Source: Leptobrachium leishanense (Eukaryota > Chordata > Amphibia > Anura > Megophryidae). From it: a stretch of DNA of 64,000 nucleotides. This document shows, one piece after another, positions 26,650 through 39,318 of the stretch. The notes beneath the pieces are model-generated. The model made no database searches. It was not told the DNA's origin and worked only from the letters and a program-made list of their open reading frames with translations. A program made the position numbers and the translations under genes. The stretch spans positions 59,575,422 to 59,639,421 of the forward strand of contig CM019069.1 in assembly GCA_009667805.1 (NCBI GenBank), read 5' to 3'. Position 1 is the first letter of the stretch; every line of letters starts with the position of its first letter.

Positions 26650-26963
26650 CCCTTTAACGCCGCAGGACGTTCCATGACGTCCTGGCGGCGGGCGGGCTTT
26701 GAAGACGCGGGGCGTACAGGTACGCCCCGCTGTCTTCAATGGGGCCGCCTCGGCCCCTCCCCGCAGCATGCGCGCTCTGACTCGTGGCGCACGTCATTGG
26801 CTGCAGAGGGACGGCCTGAAATCAAGCCGTCCCCTGCAGCCAATGACACGCACTGCACGCCGGCTGCGGGGAGGGCTCAAAATCAGTGCTGCGCGACGGC
26901 ACCTGTACGCCTCGCCGGCAAATTCAAAAGCCTTAAGGGCGCCACCCCTGCGTCCTTAAGGGG
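26650..26963. mobile_element. piggyBac-type MITE, TTAA-flanked, hairpin-rich
   Basis: TTAA at 26646-26649 and at 26964-26967. Starts CCCTTTAACGCCGCAGGACG and ends CGTCCTTAAGGGG. The interior is almost all hairpin: AGGACGTTCCATGACGTCCT, GGGGCGTACAGGTACGCCCC, and a long arm pairing GTCATTGGCTGCAG with CTGCAGCCAATGAC. Same family as 24145-24456. Confidence 0.85.
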
Positions 26964-27029
26964 TTAAGAGATATTTTTCTTTCAAAATACAAGTTATGCT
27001 GATAAAACTGTCAATATGTGTGATATACA

Positions 27030-27976
27030 TCTAGAGTCGAGACAACTAATCGATAATGAAAATAGATGTAAAGTATTCTCATTATCGATTAATCTGTTGT
27101 CAATTATTCGATTTGTGGAAAGCACCCCCTTTTCAGAGCCAGAAGGAGTTAAACGTTATGACCTCTGACTCTGCTTCGCAGGTGATTGCAGAAGACATGC
27201 CGCTGCTTTACTCTGTATGATTTAGTTCTAGGTTTATGTAAGACATTCTTGTTTTTATTCAGTTTAGAACTCTAGCAGCTCTGTAACACAAACCCTGGGA
27301 TACTGCCACTTGGTTATGGGCTCTGTACTGCTGGTGTTTTATCCTTACTGGAGTCCTGTGCCACCACCTCTTTGGTCTGTAGCTGCCATTCTCTCCCTTT
27401 GGACCGGTCCCTTTCCACAAACTGCCTCCCACACTCAGGTCCGGTCTTTCGCCCAAACCCACTCCCTCTCATACTTGAGTGAAGTCCCTTGCCCAAACTC
27501 ACTCCCACCTCTGGAACCTCCTCCCGCTCAGTTTGTTCATGAGATTATTGCAAAGGGACTCTACGCACCCTGACCACTTTAGCTTATTAAAATAGTCAGG
27601 CTGCGTGGAGTGCCCCCCTCCCACCTTGCTTTCTCGCTGACACCATGTCTATCTGAGCGCTTGTAGCAGAGTTTGTTTGGGGAGAAAGCAGACATGATCT
27701 TAAGCTGTGTACACAGCATCAATCCATCACTCTGACCAGGTGCTCGTGTACCTTGTGTGCGAAAAGTATGCAATTTGCATATGTTCATAAGAAAGGAATA
27801 TACACAATGCAAATTGTTATGAAAAAAAAGGAGGGGGGAGTGCAGGGATTGATTTTTTTTACATCATATTCCTTTTAAAAATGTAAATTTTTTTATTCAA
27901 TGAATCATTTAATTGAAAAAAAAAAAAAAATCTGCCAACTAATCTATTATGCAAATAATCGTTAGTTGCAGCCCTA
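27030..27976. mobile_element. DNA transposon remnant with AATCGATTA-type ends
   Basis: The left end CGAGACAACTAATCGATAAT and the right end AATAATCGTTAGTTGCAGCC are imperfectly inverted and match a pattern (GGGCTGCAACTAACGATTAT) common in fish and frog genomes. The 950-bp interior has no recognisable ORF. Superfamily not certain. Confidence 0.5.
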
Positions 27977-29332
27977 TATACATCAATGGATTAAAGAGAC
28001 ATTAGTCCATATATTTCCACAACTGTCGTGATGAAGATGTCAATGTGGACAGATGACTACCTGCTTACTAGACAGCAAAAATGTTTTAAAAACCTGTTTA
28101 GTTTATTGAATCCCCTGTACCGCACTACAGAATATGTTGGCGCTATGCAAATAAAAGCCGGGTGGCATGCACGTGTCCCAATCTTCATATAGATCATAAT
28201 AGTCTGTTGCACCACCAATTCGAATTTAAGTAAGAAAAAAAATCCCAACAGCAGGGATGGAAGCTAGCACGAATAAATCACAGCAATGAAAAGGAGGGGG
28301 TCTCCTTTAGAAATCAATTAAATATTTAAACAGAATTGCACTGGAGGGCACGTCTCTTGGAGGTGACCTGCTTTTGCTAGTGGAACAAAAAAGAAAAGTA
28401 AAAAATAAATAAAAAAATCAGCAGCCGGGCACTCTAGAGCCGTCTTGGCAAATCCCACATTGCATCACAAGGAAGATTTGACAAACCACAAGTTAATGAT
28501 TGTAATTCATAAAAACAGCGAGAAAAATGAGAAGATTTATTTTTTTCCCCTGCACCTGTTTAAATATAAAATTATATTACGATAAATTGGTAGGATTTAA
28601 ATGGCTTTATTCCTGCAATAATCTATTTACCGGCTTTATGTACACAATGCAAAAAGACCTACAGGAGTTTGCAGCAGACTACAGGAGAAAAAGGATTTTG
28701 TCCTTTTTGTTAGTTTGGTATATAAACTGTTGCGCATGCAGCCTTTGCAGAATTACATTAAACAGATTACATGTGATCACCTGCTACTCTGCAATTCTGA
28801 AACCTCACATCCCAAGGGGAGAAAAAAAGTCAATGGTGCCAAAAGCTACAGTTTATGGGCATGTTTAAAAGTGTGGTCACGTGGTGTGTGTGTGTGTGTG
28901 GCTTGGCTTCAAATGGACCAAGTCATGCATTGATCATCTCGCATTACACGACAAGGGACAAAACCAGACAAAATCTCTTGACACATAACCATACTTGAGC
29001 AAAGATTTTTTTTTTTTTCCTTCCACATAGACCATCAGGATCAACCAGATGATTGAAATACATGCAATTAACTGAAAAGAATGACAATATTACAAGCTGA
29101 AAGACATTAATCCAGGGCTCAGCAGATTTTGATATGAAACCCTGGAGCCAAACATGCATTTTAGTAGGTAGGGAAATCTTTGCATATAGGTTTTTATAAT
29201 AGATCAACGAGCCCTGGATTCGGCGAGGCCTGCATTCATTAATTTCAGGCTCAGAGCTTGCACCGCATGGTAATAAATTACACATCCTTCTCAATACAAG
29301 TGTCACAAAAGTCCCTACCTCCTTATTTTATG

Positions 29333-29346
29333 GTTACCATGGTAAT
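29333..29346. promoter_or_regulatory. X-box-like palindrome in intron 1
   Basis: GTTACCATGGTAAT is a near-perfect 14-bp RFX X-box (a final C would make it exact). It lies 3.9 kb inside intron 1 in otherwise single-copy sequence. Motif evidence only. Confidence 0.35.
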
Positions 29347-30544
29347 AGTTGAAATTCAAATATTGCATTTTGTCTGGTTGCCTTGAATAAGTTTGAACAG
29401 TGTTATGGTTTTATTGATTATTCCTCAATCACCCCTCCCACGTGACTGAAGAGAGAGAAGCACCCGTTGCAAGAATACATACATTGTGTCTTGGCCAGAT
29501 CAATACTTGATGCTTCAACATGATCATTTTATTATAAAATAAAGCAATAATGTGTAGGCATGGTCTACAACAGGGGGGTCAGCAGCCTTTGCCCTCCAGA
29601 GGTTTTGGAACTACATCTACCACAAGGCTCAAATACTCATTAGGTTGACAGACCCTTATGGAAAATGTAATTACAAAATATCTGCATGGGACAGGGTTTC
29701 GGACCCGTGGTCTACAAGGAATGGTACCAATGGGTTTGGCAGGAAGACAAACTATTCAGATCCCTAAAATACACTGCAAAGTATTAACCAATCCATATTT
29801 TACAGCAGGGTATACAAATCCAAGGTGACAGGTGGACCTGGGCTCCAAATGTTAACCTCTGACTGAGATGCTATGTTAGAATACTTATAATAAATAATAA
29901 ATTATTATTATACACACAGAACCATCAAAACTGTGCCCGGTTCCTAGAAATGTGTGCCTGCTGGTTCGTGCTCTTCTTTATGGCCTCAAATTGATACATT
30001 TGTATAAGCAAAGATTAAAAAGAAAGCACAAGACGAAAAAAAATCTAGCAACAAATATTTAATTCATTAAAGCAATACACAGTCATTAGGGTGACGGACA
30101 CTGAACACCCCTCACAAACCTGAAAGTCTACAGGAGGGGAGAGGGAGATGAATCAGAATACATACACACTCTCACACATGTATCTACATGCACCTGTTCT
30201 GAAAACACACCTGCGCTATACATCGGGCTTAGCATGCTGCAAGTGATGCCTAACACACAGAAACCCAGGTATGGAGGATTTCAGCATAGCCCTAACGAGA
30301 CAGAAGACCAGGCCGGTGACCTAGAAGAAATAGTCATTGATTGATTCCATGATTACACCACTGTATGCTGGGTGTAAATGCTTATGCTCTAGCTTCGCCA
30401 CCTTTAATGTGACAGAGGGGGTGGAATAAATTCCCATTAATCCTTGCGATCAAGTCAAAGGGAGCAATGTGCTGCATAGCTAATTCTTTACTGCTCACTC
30501 CAGCAACTAGAGGTCAGATATCAGTATTAGTAAGGAATCTGTTA

Positions 30545-31340
30545 CATTTTACATGTATATCTATTTTTCCATTTGTCTAAAAAGGTTTGCTTAAATTGTG
30601 ATACTGTTCAGTTGAATCTACAATATATGCATGATTTTCTCAGTTGTATAAAAATTCTTCTAATTATATATATATTCATGCAGTTCTTCTGAAAATATAT
30701 TAGTATGTATTTTATGATAGATTTTTTATTTACAGATCAATTGATATGTATGCATTTTTAGTTATGTGAAAGGTTGATTTATTTTTATACAGTTATATAT
30801 AATATTCAGTTTTAGAAAAGTGTTATATTTGTACTGTTCAGTTGAATATATACTGCCTAAATGCACTCTTTTTATACAGTTTATATCAATTAAAAAAAAA
30901 ACATTTTTATTTTATAAACATTTGTTTAAAATATATGTATTATCTGTTCAGTTGTATAAAAAGGGTTTTTAATTAGATATTCATACCTGTTCTGTTAATA
31001 TGTATTTCTTCAGCTTTATAAAAGATTTAAATTATACATGTTTAGATAATGCAGTTGAAATATATACATATATGTTAACAAATCTGGGAGCACTCGTGGA
31101 CTTATATAAAAAAAAAAAAAAAAAAAAAAAATCTTTATTGGTTCTTCATTAAAAAATCCGACGTTTCGGCCCAAATATGAGCCTTTATCAAGGATTTTGT
31201 TATATACACACACAATCTATATATATCATGCATATTTTTCAGCTGTATAAAATATGACATTTTATATTTATACAATTCAGTGGATTTTCTCAGCTGTATA
31301 CTAGATTTTTGTATTATATATTTATAAAGTGAATATTAAC
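30545..31340. repeat. degenerate AT-rich tandem repeat (TTCAGTTGTATAAAA words)
   Basis: Recurrent words such as TTCAGTTGTATAAAA, TTCAGTTGAATATATA, TCAGCTGTATAAAATATGA and TTCAGTTTTAGAAAA occur every 50-90 bp. This suggests an old, decayed AT-rich minisatellite. A poly-A run and a Penelope-like fragment (31105-31215) interrupt it. Confidence 0.5.
31156..31196 (-). ncRNA. degenerate hammerhead-ribozyme-like motif (Penelope-type repeat)
   Basis: On the minus strand, TTGATAAAGGCTC then a loop then GGGCCGAAACGTC has the layout of a hammerhead core: box I, stem II, then box II GAAA. The box I nucleotides differ from CTGATGA (TTGATAA), so activity is unlikely. It sits in a repeat fragment with a poly-A/T tract at 31110-31131, resembling Penelope-like elements known to carry hammerheads. 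Confidence 0.5.
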
Positions 31341-31373
31341 ACTTGTCATATTTTGAAAATTAAAATTGCTTAA

Positions 31374-31861
31374 ATGGGGATCTGATAACCTTATATAAAT
31401 ATATACGGGGCCATTATCAACCATTGTCTGATAACCTATTCATTAACAGGACTATACACAGGACAAGGGGTCACCAATTTAGACTGGAAGAAAAAAAAAT
31501 TCAGCCTAAAGCATAGTAAGGGTTATTTTACGGTGAGAACAATAAAGCTGTGGAATTCTCTGCCTGTTGAGGTGGTTGGGTCAGAGACTGTACAGACTTT
31601 TAAAAAGCGACTGGATGACTTCCTGCAGACACAGAATATTAAGGATCATAATATTTAATATGTGGGTAAAAGCTTCTTGATCCAAGGAGAAATCTGACAC
31701 CATTCTGAGGTCAAGAAGGAATTTTTCCCCAGTATGTTGCATATTGGCGAGCACTTCAGACTGGGTTTTTTGCCTTCTTTTGGATCAACAGCAGTAGGTG
31801 ATGTGGGAGAGGCTGAACCTGATGGACGCATGTCTTTTTTCAGCCTATGTAACTATGTTAA
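31374..31861 (+). repeat. dispersed repeat, copy 1
   Basis: About 490 bp from GGGGATCTGATAACCTTATA to CAGCCTATGTAACTATG; highly similar to 36627-37106 in the same orientation. It contains the phrases GGTCAAGAAGGAATTTTT and GATGGACGCATGTC that recur in amphibian and fish repeats. Class unknown to me; no intact ORF. Confidence 0.75.
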
Positions 31862-31902
31862 CGTTTGCTGTAAAAACACGAATTTGTTAATTTATTCAGC
31901 TC

Positions 31903-32851
31903 TAGGACAGCAAGGCCAGCAGAGGGATGGCAGAAAGGGAATGGGGCATGATGAACCCTAGGACAGCAGAGGGATGGCAGAAAGGGAATGGGGCATGATG
32001 AACCCTAGGACGGCAGAGGGATGGCAGAAAGGGAATGGGGCATGATGAACCCTAGGACGGCAGAGGGATGGCAGAAAGGGAATGGGGCATGATGAACCCT
32101 AGGACGGCAGAGGGATGGCAGAAAGGGAATGGGGCATGATGAACCCTAGGACGGCAGAGGGATGGCAGAAAGGGAATGGGGCATGATGAACCCTAGGACG
32201 GCAGAGGGATGGCAGAAAGGGAATGGGGCATGATGAACCCTAGGACGGCAGAGGGATGGCAGAAAGGGAATGGGGCATGATGAACCCTAGGACGGCAGAG
32301 GGATGGCAGAAAGGGAATGGGGCATGATGAACCCTAGGACGGCAGAGGGATGGCAGAAAGGGAATGGGGCATGATGAACCCTAGGACGGCAGAGGGATGG
32401 CAGAAAGGAATGGGGCATGATGAACCCTAGGACGGCAGAGGGATGGCAGAAAGGGAATGGGGCATGATGAACCCTAGGACGGCAGAGGGATGGCAGAAAG
32501 GGAATGGGGCATGATGAACCCTAGGACGGCAGAGGGATGGCAGAAAGGGAATGGGGCATGATGAACCCTAGGACGGCAGAGGGATGGCAGAAAGGGAATG
32601 GGGCATGATGAACCCTAGGACGGCAGAGGGATGGCAGAAAGGGAATGGGGCATGATGAACCCTAGGACGGCAGAGGGATGGCAGAAAGGGAATGGGGCAT
32701 GATGAACCCTAGGACGGCAGAGGGATGGCAGAAAGGGAATGGGGCATGATGAACCCTAGGACGGCAGAGGGATGGCAGAAAGGGAATGGGGTATGATGAA
32801 CCCTAGGACGGCAGAGGGATGGTAGAAAGGGAATGGGGCATGATGAATCCT
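31903..32851. repeat. 47-bp minisatellite, 20 units
   Basis: Unit AGGACGGCAGAGGGATGGCA followed by GAAAGGGAATGGGGCATGAT and GAACCCT. The first unit carries a 10-bp insert (AGGACAGCAAGGCCAGCAG), then 19 units follow from 31960; one is a base short near 32407. Interior units are virtually identical while edge units differ (GGACAGC, GGTAGAAAG, GAATCCT), a sign of recent homogenisation. It lies 400 bp inside intron 1 from exon 1. Confidence 0.95.
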
Positions 32852-33166
32852 GTGGATATTAGGTCATTGCCTTGTGGCTGCAGATGCCCCTGATCGGGCA
32901 TCCTCTGGCACAGCATGGCATGGGCAGAAACCAGCATTTCAATAGCTATTTCCAGGAAAGTGTGAATACAAGGCATGGGGTGGGTAGGTTGTCCCCCTCC
33001 TTATTGTCAATACATAGCGCCGGGCACTCCAGTAGCGGCCGGGGCCCCGCACCATGCATTTATTATCACACCGGGCAGAGGACCATCATAATCCCTCACA
33101 GAGAATGGCCTGGAAAACCAGCCCAGCAGGTCCAGGCTGCGGACAAGTCGCCGTGATTTCACCTCA

Positions 33167-33766
<600 letters not shown>

Positions 33767-33798
33767 CTAGTGGTGGGGCAGGGAGGGTTAGGGAAGGG

Positions 33799-33806
33799 TG
33801 ACGTCA
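33799..33806. promoter_or_regulatory. full CRE palindrome
   Basis: A perfect 8-bp TGACGTCA (CREB/ATF site) lies at the upstream edge of the GC-rich island, 435 bp before the abi2 ATG and 60 bp beyond the X-box. CRE sites in promoter CpG islands are often functional; this one is inferred from sequence. Confidence 0.55.
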
Positions 33807-33850
33807 GGCATCTCACGTAATATCTATTTTTTTTCCCACAATCCCCCACC

Positions 33851-34364
33851 CTCCTCCTCCCCACCAAAAAAATAAAAAAATAATTGTATGTCACCTATCA
33901 TTACATTTTGGGCAAAGATGGTGGTGTAAGGGATGGGGGCTGATATAAACAAATATTTATTTATGTATTACTTATGTATTAATTATTTATTTGCAAAGTA
34001 TTTAGACTTTTTGTATTCAAACCAAAGCTTTAAATGACATCATACCCCTTTACAATTATATATATATATTAGTTGCATGAACAAACAGGATTGAAAAATA
34101 ATACAATATATAATCTGGAAAAGTAAATTATGCTAACATAGTCCTTATAACTCCTGCATTAAAGAGCAAATTACGTCACGGCTACAGATTGCCACCTGTC
34201 TGGTTTCCACCCAAACAGTTGGGGTGTGGGTTTGGGTTTCAGTCCACCGGGACACATGATTCAGAAGGGACCAGACCCGGGACTGAATACCAGTAAGTGT
34301 CTGTGTGAGTGTATACCAGTGAGGGGACCTACTAAAAGGAATGACCGTAGACTTTAACAGGTTA
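33851..34364. other. intergenic stretch upstream of the abi2 promoter
   Basis: AT-rich single-copy-looking sequence with short ATTTATTTA and TATATATA runs; I see no gene or element in it. Confidence 0.6.
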
Positions 34365-36521
34365 GTGGAATGCCCATAGAGAATAATGGGACAGAATGGA
34401 ATGCCCATAGAGAATAATGGGTCAGAATGGAATGCCCATAGAGAATGCCCATAGAGAATAATGGGAGAAAATGGAATGCCCATAGAGAATAATGGGACAG
34501 AATGGAATGCCCATATAGAATAATGGGAGAGAATGGAATGCCCATAGAGAATAATGGGTCAGAATGGAATGCCCATAGAGAATAATGGGACAGAATGGAA
34601 TGCCCATAGAGAATAATGGGTCAGAATGGAATGCCCATAGAGAATGCCCATAGAGAATAATGGGAGAAAATGGAATGCCCATAGAGAATAATGGGACAGA
34701 ATGGAATGCCCATATAGAATAATGGGAGAGAATGGAATGCCCATAGAGAATAATGGGTCAGAATGGAATGCCCATAGAGAATGCCCATAGAGAATAATGG
34801 GAGAAAATGGAATGCCCATAGAGAATAATGGGACAGAATGGAATGCCCATAGAGAATAATGGGTCAGAATGGAATGCCCATAGAGAATAATGGGAGAAAA
34901 TGGAATGCCCATAGAGAATAATGGGACAGAATGGAATGCCCATAGAGAATAATGGGTCAGAATGGAATGCCCATAGAGAATGCCCATAGAGAATAATGGG
35001 AGAAAATGGAATGCCCATAGAGAATAATGGGACAGAATGGAATGCCCATAGAGAATAATGGGTCAGAATGGAATGCCCATAGAGAATAATGGGACAGAAT
35101 GGAATGCCCATAGAGAATAATGGGTCAGAATGGAATGCCCATAGAGAATAATGGGAGAAAATGGAATGCCCATAGAGAATAATGGGACAGAATGGAATGC
35201 CCATAGAGAATAATGAGACAGAATGGAATGCCCATAGAGAATAATGGGAAAGAATGGAATGCCCATAGAGAATAATGGGTCAGAATGGAATGCCCATAGA
35301 GAATAATGGGTCAGAATGGAATGCCCATAGAGAATAATGGGACAGAATGGAATGCCCATAGAGAATAATGGGTCAGAATGGAATGCCCATAGAGAATGCC
35401 CATAGAGAATAATGGGAGAAAATGGAATGCCCATAGACAATAATGAGACATAATGGAATGCCCATAGAAAATAATGGGTCAGAATGGAATGCCCATAGAG
35501 AATGCCCATAGAGAATAATGGGAGAAAATGGAATGCCCATAGAGAATAATGGGACAGAATGGAATGCCCATAGAGAATAATGGGTCAGAATGGAATGCCC
35601 ATAGAGAATAATGGGACAGAATGGAATGCCCATAGAGAATAATGGGTCAGAATGGAATGCCCATAGAGAATAATGGGAGAAAATGGAATGCCCATAGAGA
35701 ATAATGGGACAGAATGGAATGCCCATAGAGAATAATGAGACAGAATGGAATGCCCATAGAGAATAATGGGAAAGAATGGAATGCCCATAGAGAATAATGG
35801 GTCAGAATGGAATGCCCATAGAGAATAATGGGTCAGAATGGAATGCCCATAGAGAATAATGGGACAGAATGGAATGCCCATAGAGAATAATGGGTCAGAA
35901 TGGAATGCCCATAGAGAATGCCCATAGAGAATAATGGGAGAAAATGGAATGCCCATAGACAATAATGAGACATAATGGAATGCCCATAGAAAATAATGGG
36001 TCAGAATGGAATGCCCATAGAGAATGCCCATAGAGAATAATGGGAGAAAATGGAATGCCCATAGAGAATAATGGGACAGAATGGAATGCCCATAGAGAAT
36101 AATGGGTCAGAATGGAATGCCCATAGAGAATAATGGGACAGAATGGAATGCCCATAGAGAATAATGGGTCAGAATGGAATGCCCATAGAGAATAATGGGA
36201 GAAAATGGAATGCCCATAGAGAATAATGGGACAGAATGGAATGCCCATAGAGAATAATGGGAGAGAATGGAATGCCCATAGAGAATAATGGGTCAGAATG
36301 GAATGCCCATAGAGAATAATGGGTCAGAATAGAATGCCCATAGAGAATAATGGGACAGAATGGAATGCCCATAGAGAATGCCCATAGAGAATAATGGGAG
36401 AAAATGGAATGCCCATAGAGAATAATGGGACAGAATGGAATGCCCATAGAGAATAATGGGTCAGAATGGAATGCCCATAGAAAATAATGGGTCAGAATGG
36501 AATGCCCATAGAGAATAATGG
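34365..36521. repeat. 31-bp minisatellite with 522-bp higher-order period
   Basis: Basic unit TGGAATGCCCATAGAGAATA followed by ATGGG and one of ACAGAA, TCAGAA or AGAAAA, 31 bp in all. Some units carry a short internal duplication (CCCATAGAGAATGCCCATAG). Variant combinations recur at a 522-bp spacing (for example CCATAGACAATAATGAGACA at 35431 and 35953), so a block of many units was duplicated. Long open frames on the minus strand are a by-product of the repeat. It ends about 0.5 kb before the promoter island. Confidence 0.95.
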
Positions 36522-36626
36522 AAAGCAAACTAGCATCTCATTTGCGGACAAACCTGTGAGATGTAGCAAATTAACTTTATCGCAGGTATTCCCAGGTACT
36601 GTAGCAGACTGTAACACTGAGGGGTT

Positions 36627-37106
36627 CTGATAACCTTATATAAATATATACGGGGCCATTATCAACCATTGTCTGATAACCTATTCATTAACAGGACTGT
36701 ATACAGGACACAAGGTCACCCATTTAGACTGGACGAAAAGGAAATTCAGCCTAAAGCATAAGAAGGGTTATTTTACGGTGAGAACAATAAAGCTGTGGAA
36801 TTTTCTGCCTGTTGAGGTGGTTGGGTCAGAGACTGTACAGACTTTTAAAAAACGACTGGATGACTTCCTGCAGACACAGAATATTAAGGGTTATAATATT
36901 TAATATGTGGGTAAAAGCTTCTTGATCCAAGGAGAAATCTGACACCATTCTGAGGTCAAGAAGGAATTTTTTCCCATTGTGTTGCATATTGGCGAGCGCT
37001 TCAGACTGGGTTTTTTGCCTTTCCGTTGCATCAACAGCAGTAGGTGATGTGTGAGAGGCTGAACCCGATGGACACATGTCTTTTTTCAGCCTATGTAACT
37101 ATGTGG
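36627..37106 (+). repeat. dispersed repeat, copy 2
   Basis: Direct-orientation copy of 31374-31861, from TTCTGATAACCTTATATAAA to CAGCCTATGTAACTATGT. The two copies share nearly every block with scattered substitutions. Together they bracket the two minisatellites and abi2 exon 1. Confidence 0.8.
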
Positions 37107-37206
37107 AAAACAGAGAAAAGGGGTGAAGCTCCCACAGGAAACAAGTGTCTCACCCACTCGCTAAATATTGTGTATGGAGGTTTCTCTAAACACCTGAATA
37201 ACAGCT

Positions 37207-37976
37207 AAACGAAGGAATTACAACAGAGCGCTCAAAAGACCAAGGTCCATGAGAAAGTGGGAAAGACACCCTGTATGTCCACAGACAGTAATTCTTATCT
37301 TCAAACGATAATCTTCTCTGTAGTGTAGATGATAGAACGTGCACTACAGGAAAAAGCAGAAAGAAGGACCAAAATTGCGCAGTACATCAACACCCAATGG
37401 ACTTGAGTTTCATTCGTATTTAACTCACATTCTGGGGAGCCTACAACCGGCTCTCAGGAGTATAGCGAGCAGGGACTTATACCAGGTGTGTCCCGGTGCA
37501 ACAGGTGTCCCGGTGCAACATGGAAAAGTGAGGGTGGGGGCGGAGAGGGGGGTGATGTGTCAGGGATCAGCAGCTGCTGATCCCTGACACATCACCCCCC
37601 TCTCCGCCCCCACCCTCACTGCCATATTGCACCGGGACACACTCCATGCCATACCATTATTGGTGACACTGAAGGAGCGGATCGAAGGGTTTATGGGCAC
37701 CTGGTATAAGTCCCTGCTCGCTAAACTCCTGAGAGCTGGTTGTAGGCTCCCAAGAATGTGAGTTAAATACGAATGAAACTCAAGTCCATCGGGTGTTGAT
37801 GCACTGCGCAATTTTGGTCCTTCTTTCTGCAATTTCCTGTAGTGCACGTTCTATCAGCTACACTACAGAGAAGATTATCGTTTGAAGATAAGAACTACTG
37901 TCTGTGGACATACAGGGTGTCTTTCCCACTTTCTCATGGACCTTGGTCTTTTGAGCGCTATGTTGTAATTCCTTCG
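37207..37976. repeat. about 770-bp near-perfect palindrome (foldback element)
   Basis: Arms of roughly 365 and 400 bp are inverted copies meeting without spacer at 37573/37574 (CAGCAG against CTGCTG). Outer ends: AACGAAGGAATTACAAC at 37207 and GTTGTAATTCCTTCGTT at 37960. The right arm has about 45 extra bases near 37655-37700, and the left a short internal repeat of GGTGTCCCGGTGCAACA. Both arms give mirror-image open frames, which I do not regard as genes. Confidence 0.9.
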
Positions 37977-38046
37977 TTATGTAAACTATGTAACTGAATT
38001 TACATGGGATTATAGCAGTCTTCTGTGGAATGACAAGAGTGAATGA

Positions 38047-38265
38047 CTGAGTGGAATGCCCATAGAGTATAATGGGACTAATGATTGGGTTTGGAGTCTG
38101 AACCATTTAATCTATCATATACATTTTAACCAGAAATACTCTCCTAGTACACTGGCAGTTATAAAATTAAGATTAAGTGATATTATCATTAAATTCTAGG
38201 AAATGACAATGGTGAATGACAGAGTGGAATGCCCATAGGCTATAATGGGGAGCAAAATAGCACCT
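38047..38265. repeat. isolated monomers related to the 31-bp minisatellite
   Basis: GTGGAATGCCCATAGAGTAT at 38051 and GTGGAATGCCCATAGGCTAT at 38224, each followed by AATGGG and (in the second) GAGCAAAATAGCACCTCATTT. The flank 36522-36548 of the minisatellite has the same AGCAAACTAGCATCTCATTT context, so these look like unexpanded relatives. Confidence 0.65.
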
Positions 38266-38282
38266 CATTTACGGTCATTTCA

Positions 38283-38995
38283 CAGAAAACCACTATAATC
38301 CCAAGGATTTCATAATCCCCCCTGCAGTCCATCCTAAACACATCAGCCCGGTTTATCCATCTCACCTGACGCTCTGTCTCTGATGCTCCTCTCTGTGAAT
38401 CCCTACATTGGCATCCACAGCCGAATCAACTTCAAACTACTCACCCTGACCTACAAAACCGTCACTAATGCCGCCACTCGCTACCTGTCCTCACTAAATC
38501 ACCAAATACACCCCATCCCGCCCCTTAAGATCCAGCAATGACCTGCGCCTGGCATCCTCCATCATTACCTATTCACATGTCAGACTGCAGGACTTTTCTC
38601 GTTGAGCGTCGACCCTATGGAATGTGCTTCCTCACAATATCACACTGTCCCCCAATCTGGCTTCATTTAAACGCTCCCTAAAGACCCTTCTGTTTAGGGA
38701 AGCCGACCACCTGACTCCGTAACAAGACATCCAACCGACCCAAAAACAGTCCCCACCTCTCCCTGCATTAACTCATCACTGCAGACCCCCCCTCCTGTTT
38801 CTAATAACCTCACCCATCGAGATTGGAAGTTCCCACGGGAATAGGGCCCTCACATCCTCCTGTATCTGCTGGCAGGAATACTGACCTGCCTCCTGTATGT
38901 ATTGTAGAATTGTCCTGTCTTTACCCATTTCACATTTTGTACAGCACTGCAGAATGTGTTGGCGCTTATAGAATAATAATAATAAATTCGGGGGG
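38283..38995 (+). mobile_element. L2-like LINE 3' fragment
   Basis: Decayed end of a reverse transcriptase ORF. The C-terminal phrases can be read (near 38640-38700, a SFKRSLKTLLFRE-like end). It is followed by a 3' UTR ending CAGAATGTGTTGGCGCTTAT and AATAATAATAATAAA. Several stops and frameshifts. A tail fragment of the same type is at 28112-28155, and an inverted one at 39065-39160. Confidence 0.7.
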
Positions 38996-39064
38996 GGGTC
39001 CCGTGCATTCCAGATACAGCAGGTCATCTTGTATGTTATAAAAACAGTGTGTTTGTTATAATTT

Positions 39065-39160
39065 TATTATTATTATCCTTTATTCATATAGCGCCACATA
39101 TTCCGCAGCGCTTTACAAGATCGGTGTACAAGGGGATGATACATTAGAATATACTGTAGA
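39065..39160 (-). mobile_element. LINE/SINE tail fragment (TATAGCGCCACATATTCCGC type)
   Basis: ATTATTATTATCC followed by ATATAGCGCCACATATTCCG and GCGCTTTACAAGATCGGTGT, the reverse complement of an L2-type tail very common in frog genomes. A similar piece is at 49888-49935. Confidence 0.65.
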
Positions 39161-39318
39161 CAGTAATAGACACATGCTGACACTGACAATCACATGTAGA
39201 CAATGATATATATATATGCAGACACTGAAAAACACACGCTAGTAGGCACTTGCACACCAACGCTAATGCAGTCCATGACCACCTGTTGACCTGGAGTCCC
39301 AGCGCTGTAAATAATTAA

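Noticed and set aside
34365..36521. 31-bp repeats as a CRISPR array
   Set aside because: Units are contiguous with no unique spacers, and the window is vertebrate nuclear DNA.
34145..36528. Many long minus-strand open frames repeating MGIPF-PIILYGHS
   Set aside because: They are produced by the 31-bp minisatellite, open in all three minus frames, with no promoter, splice or homology signals.
37339..37847. Mirror-image ORFs (HYRKKQKEGPKLRS and HYRKLQKEGPKLRS) on opposite strands
   Set aside because: They are the two arms of the palindrome at 37207-37976, not genes.
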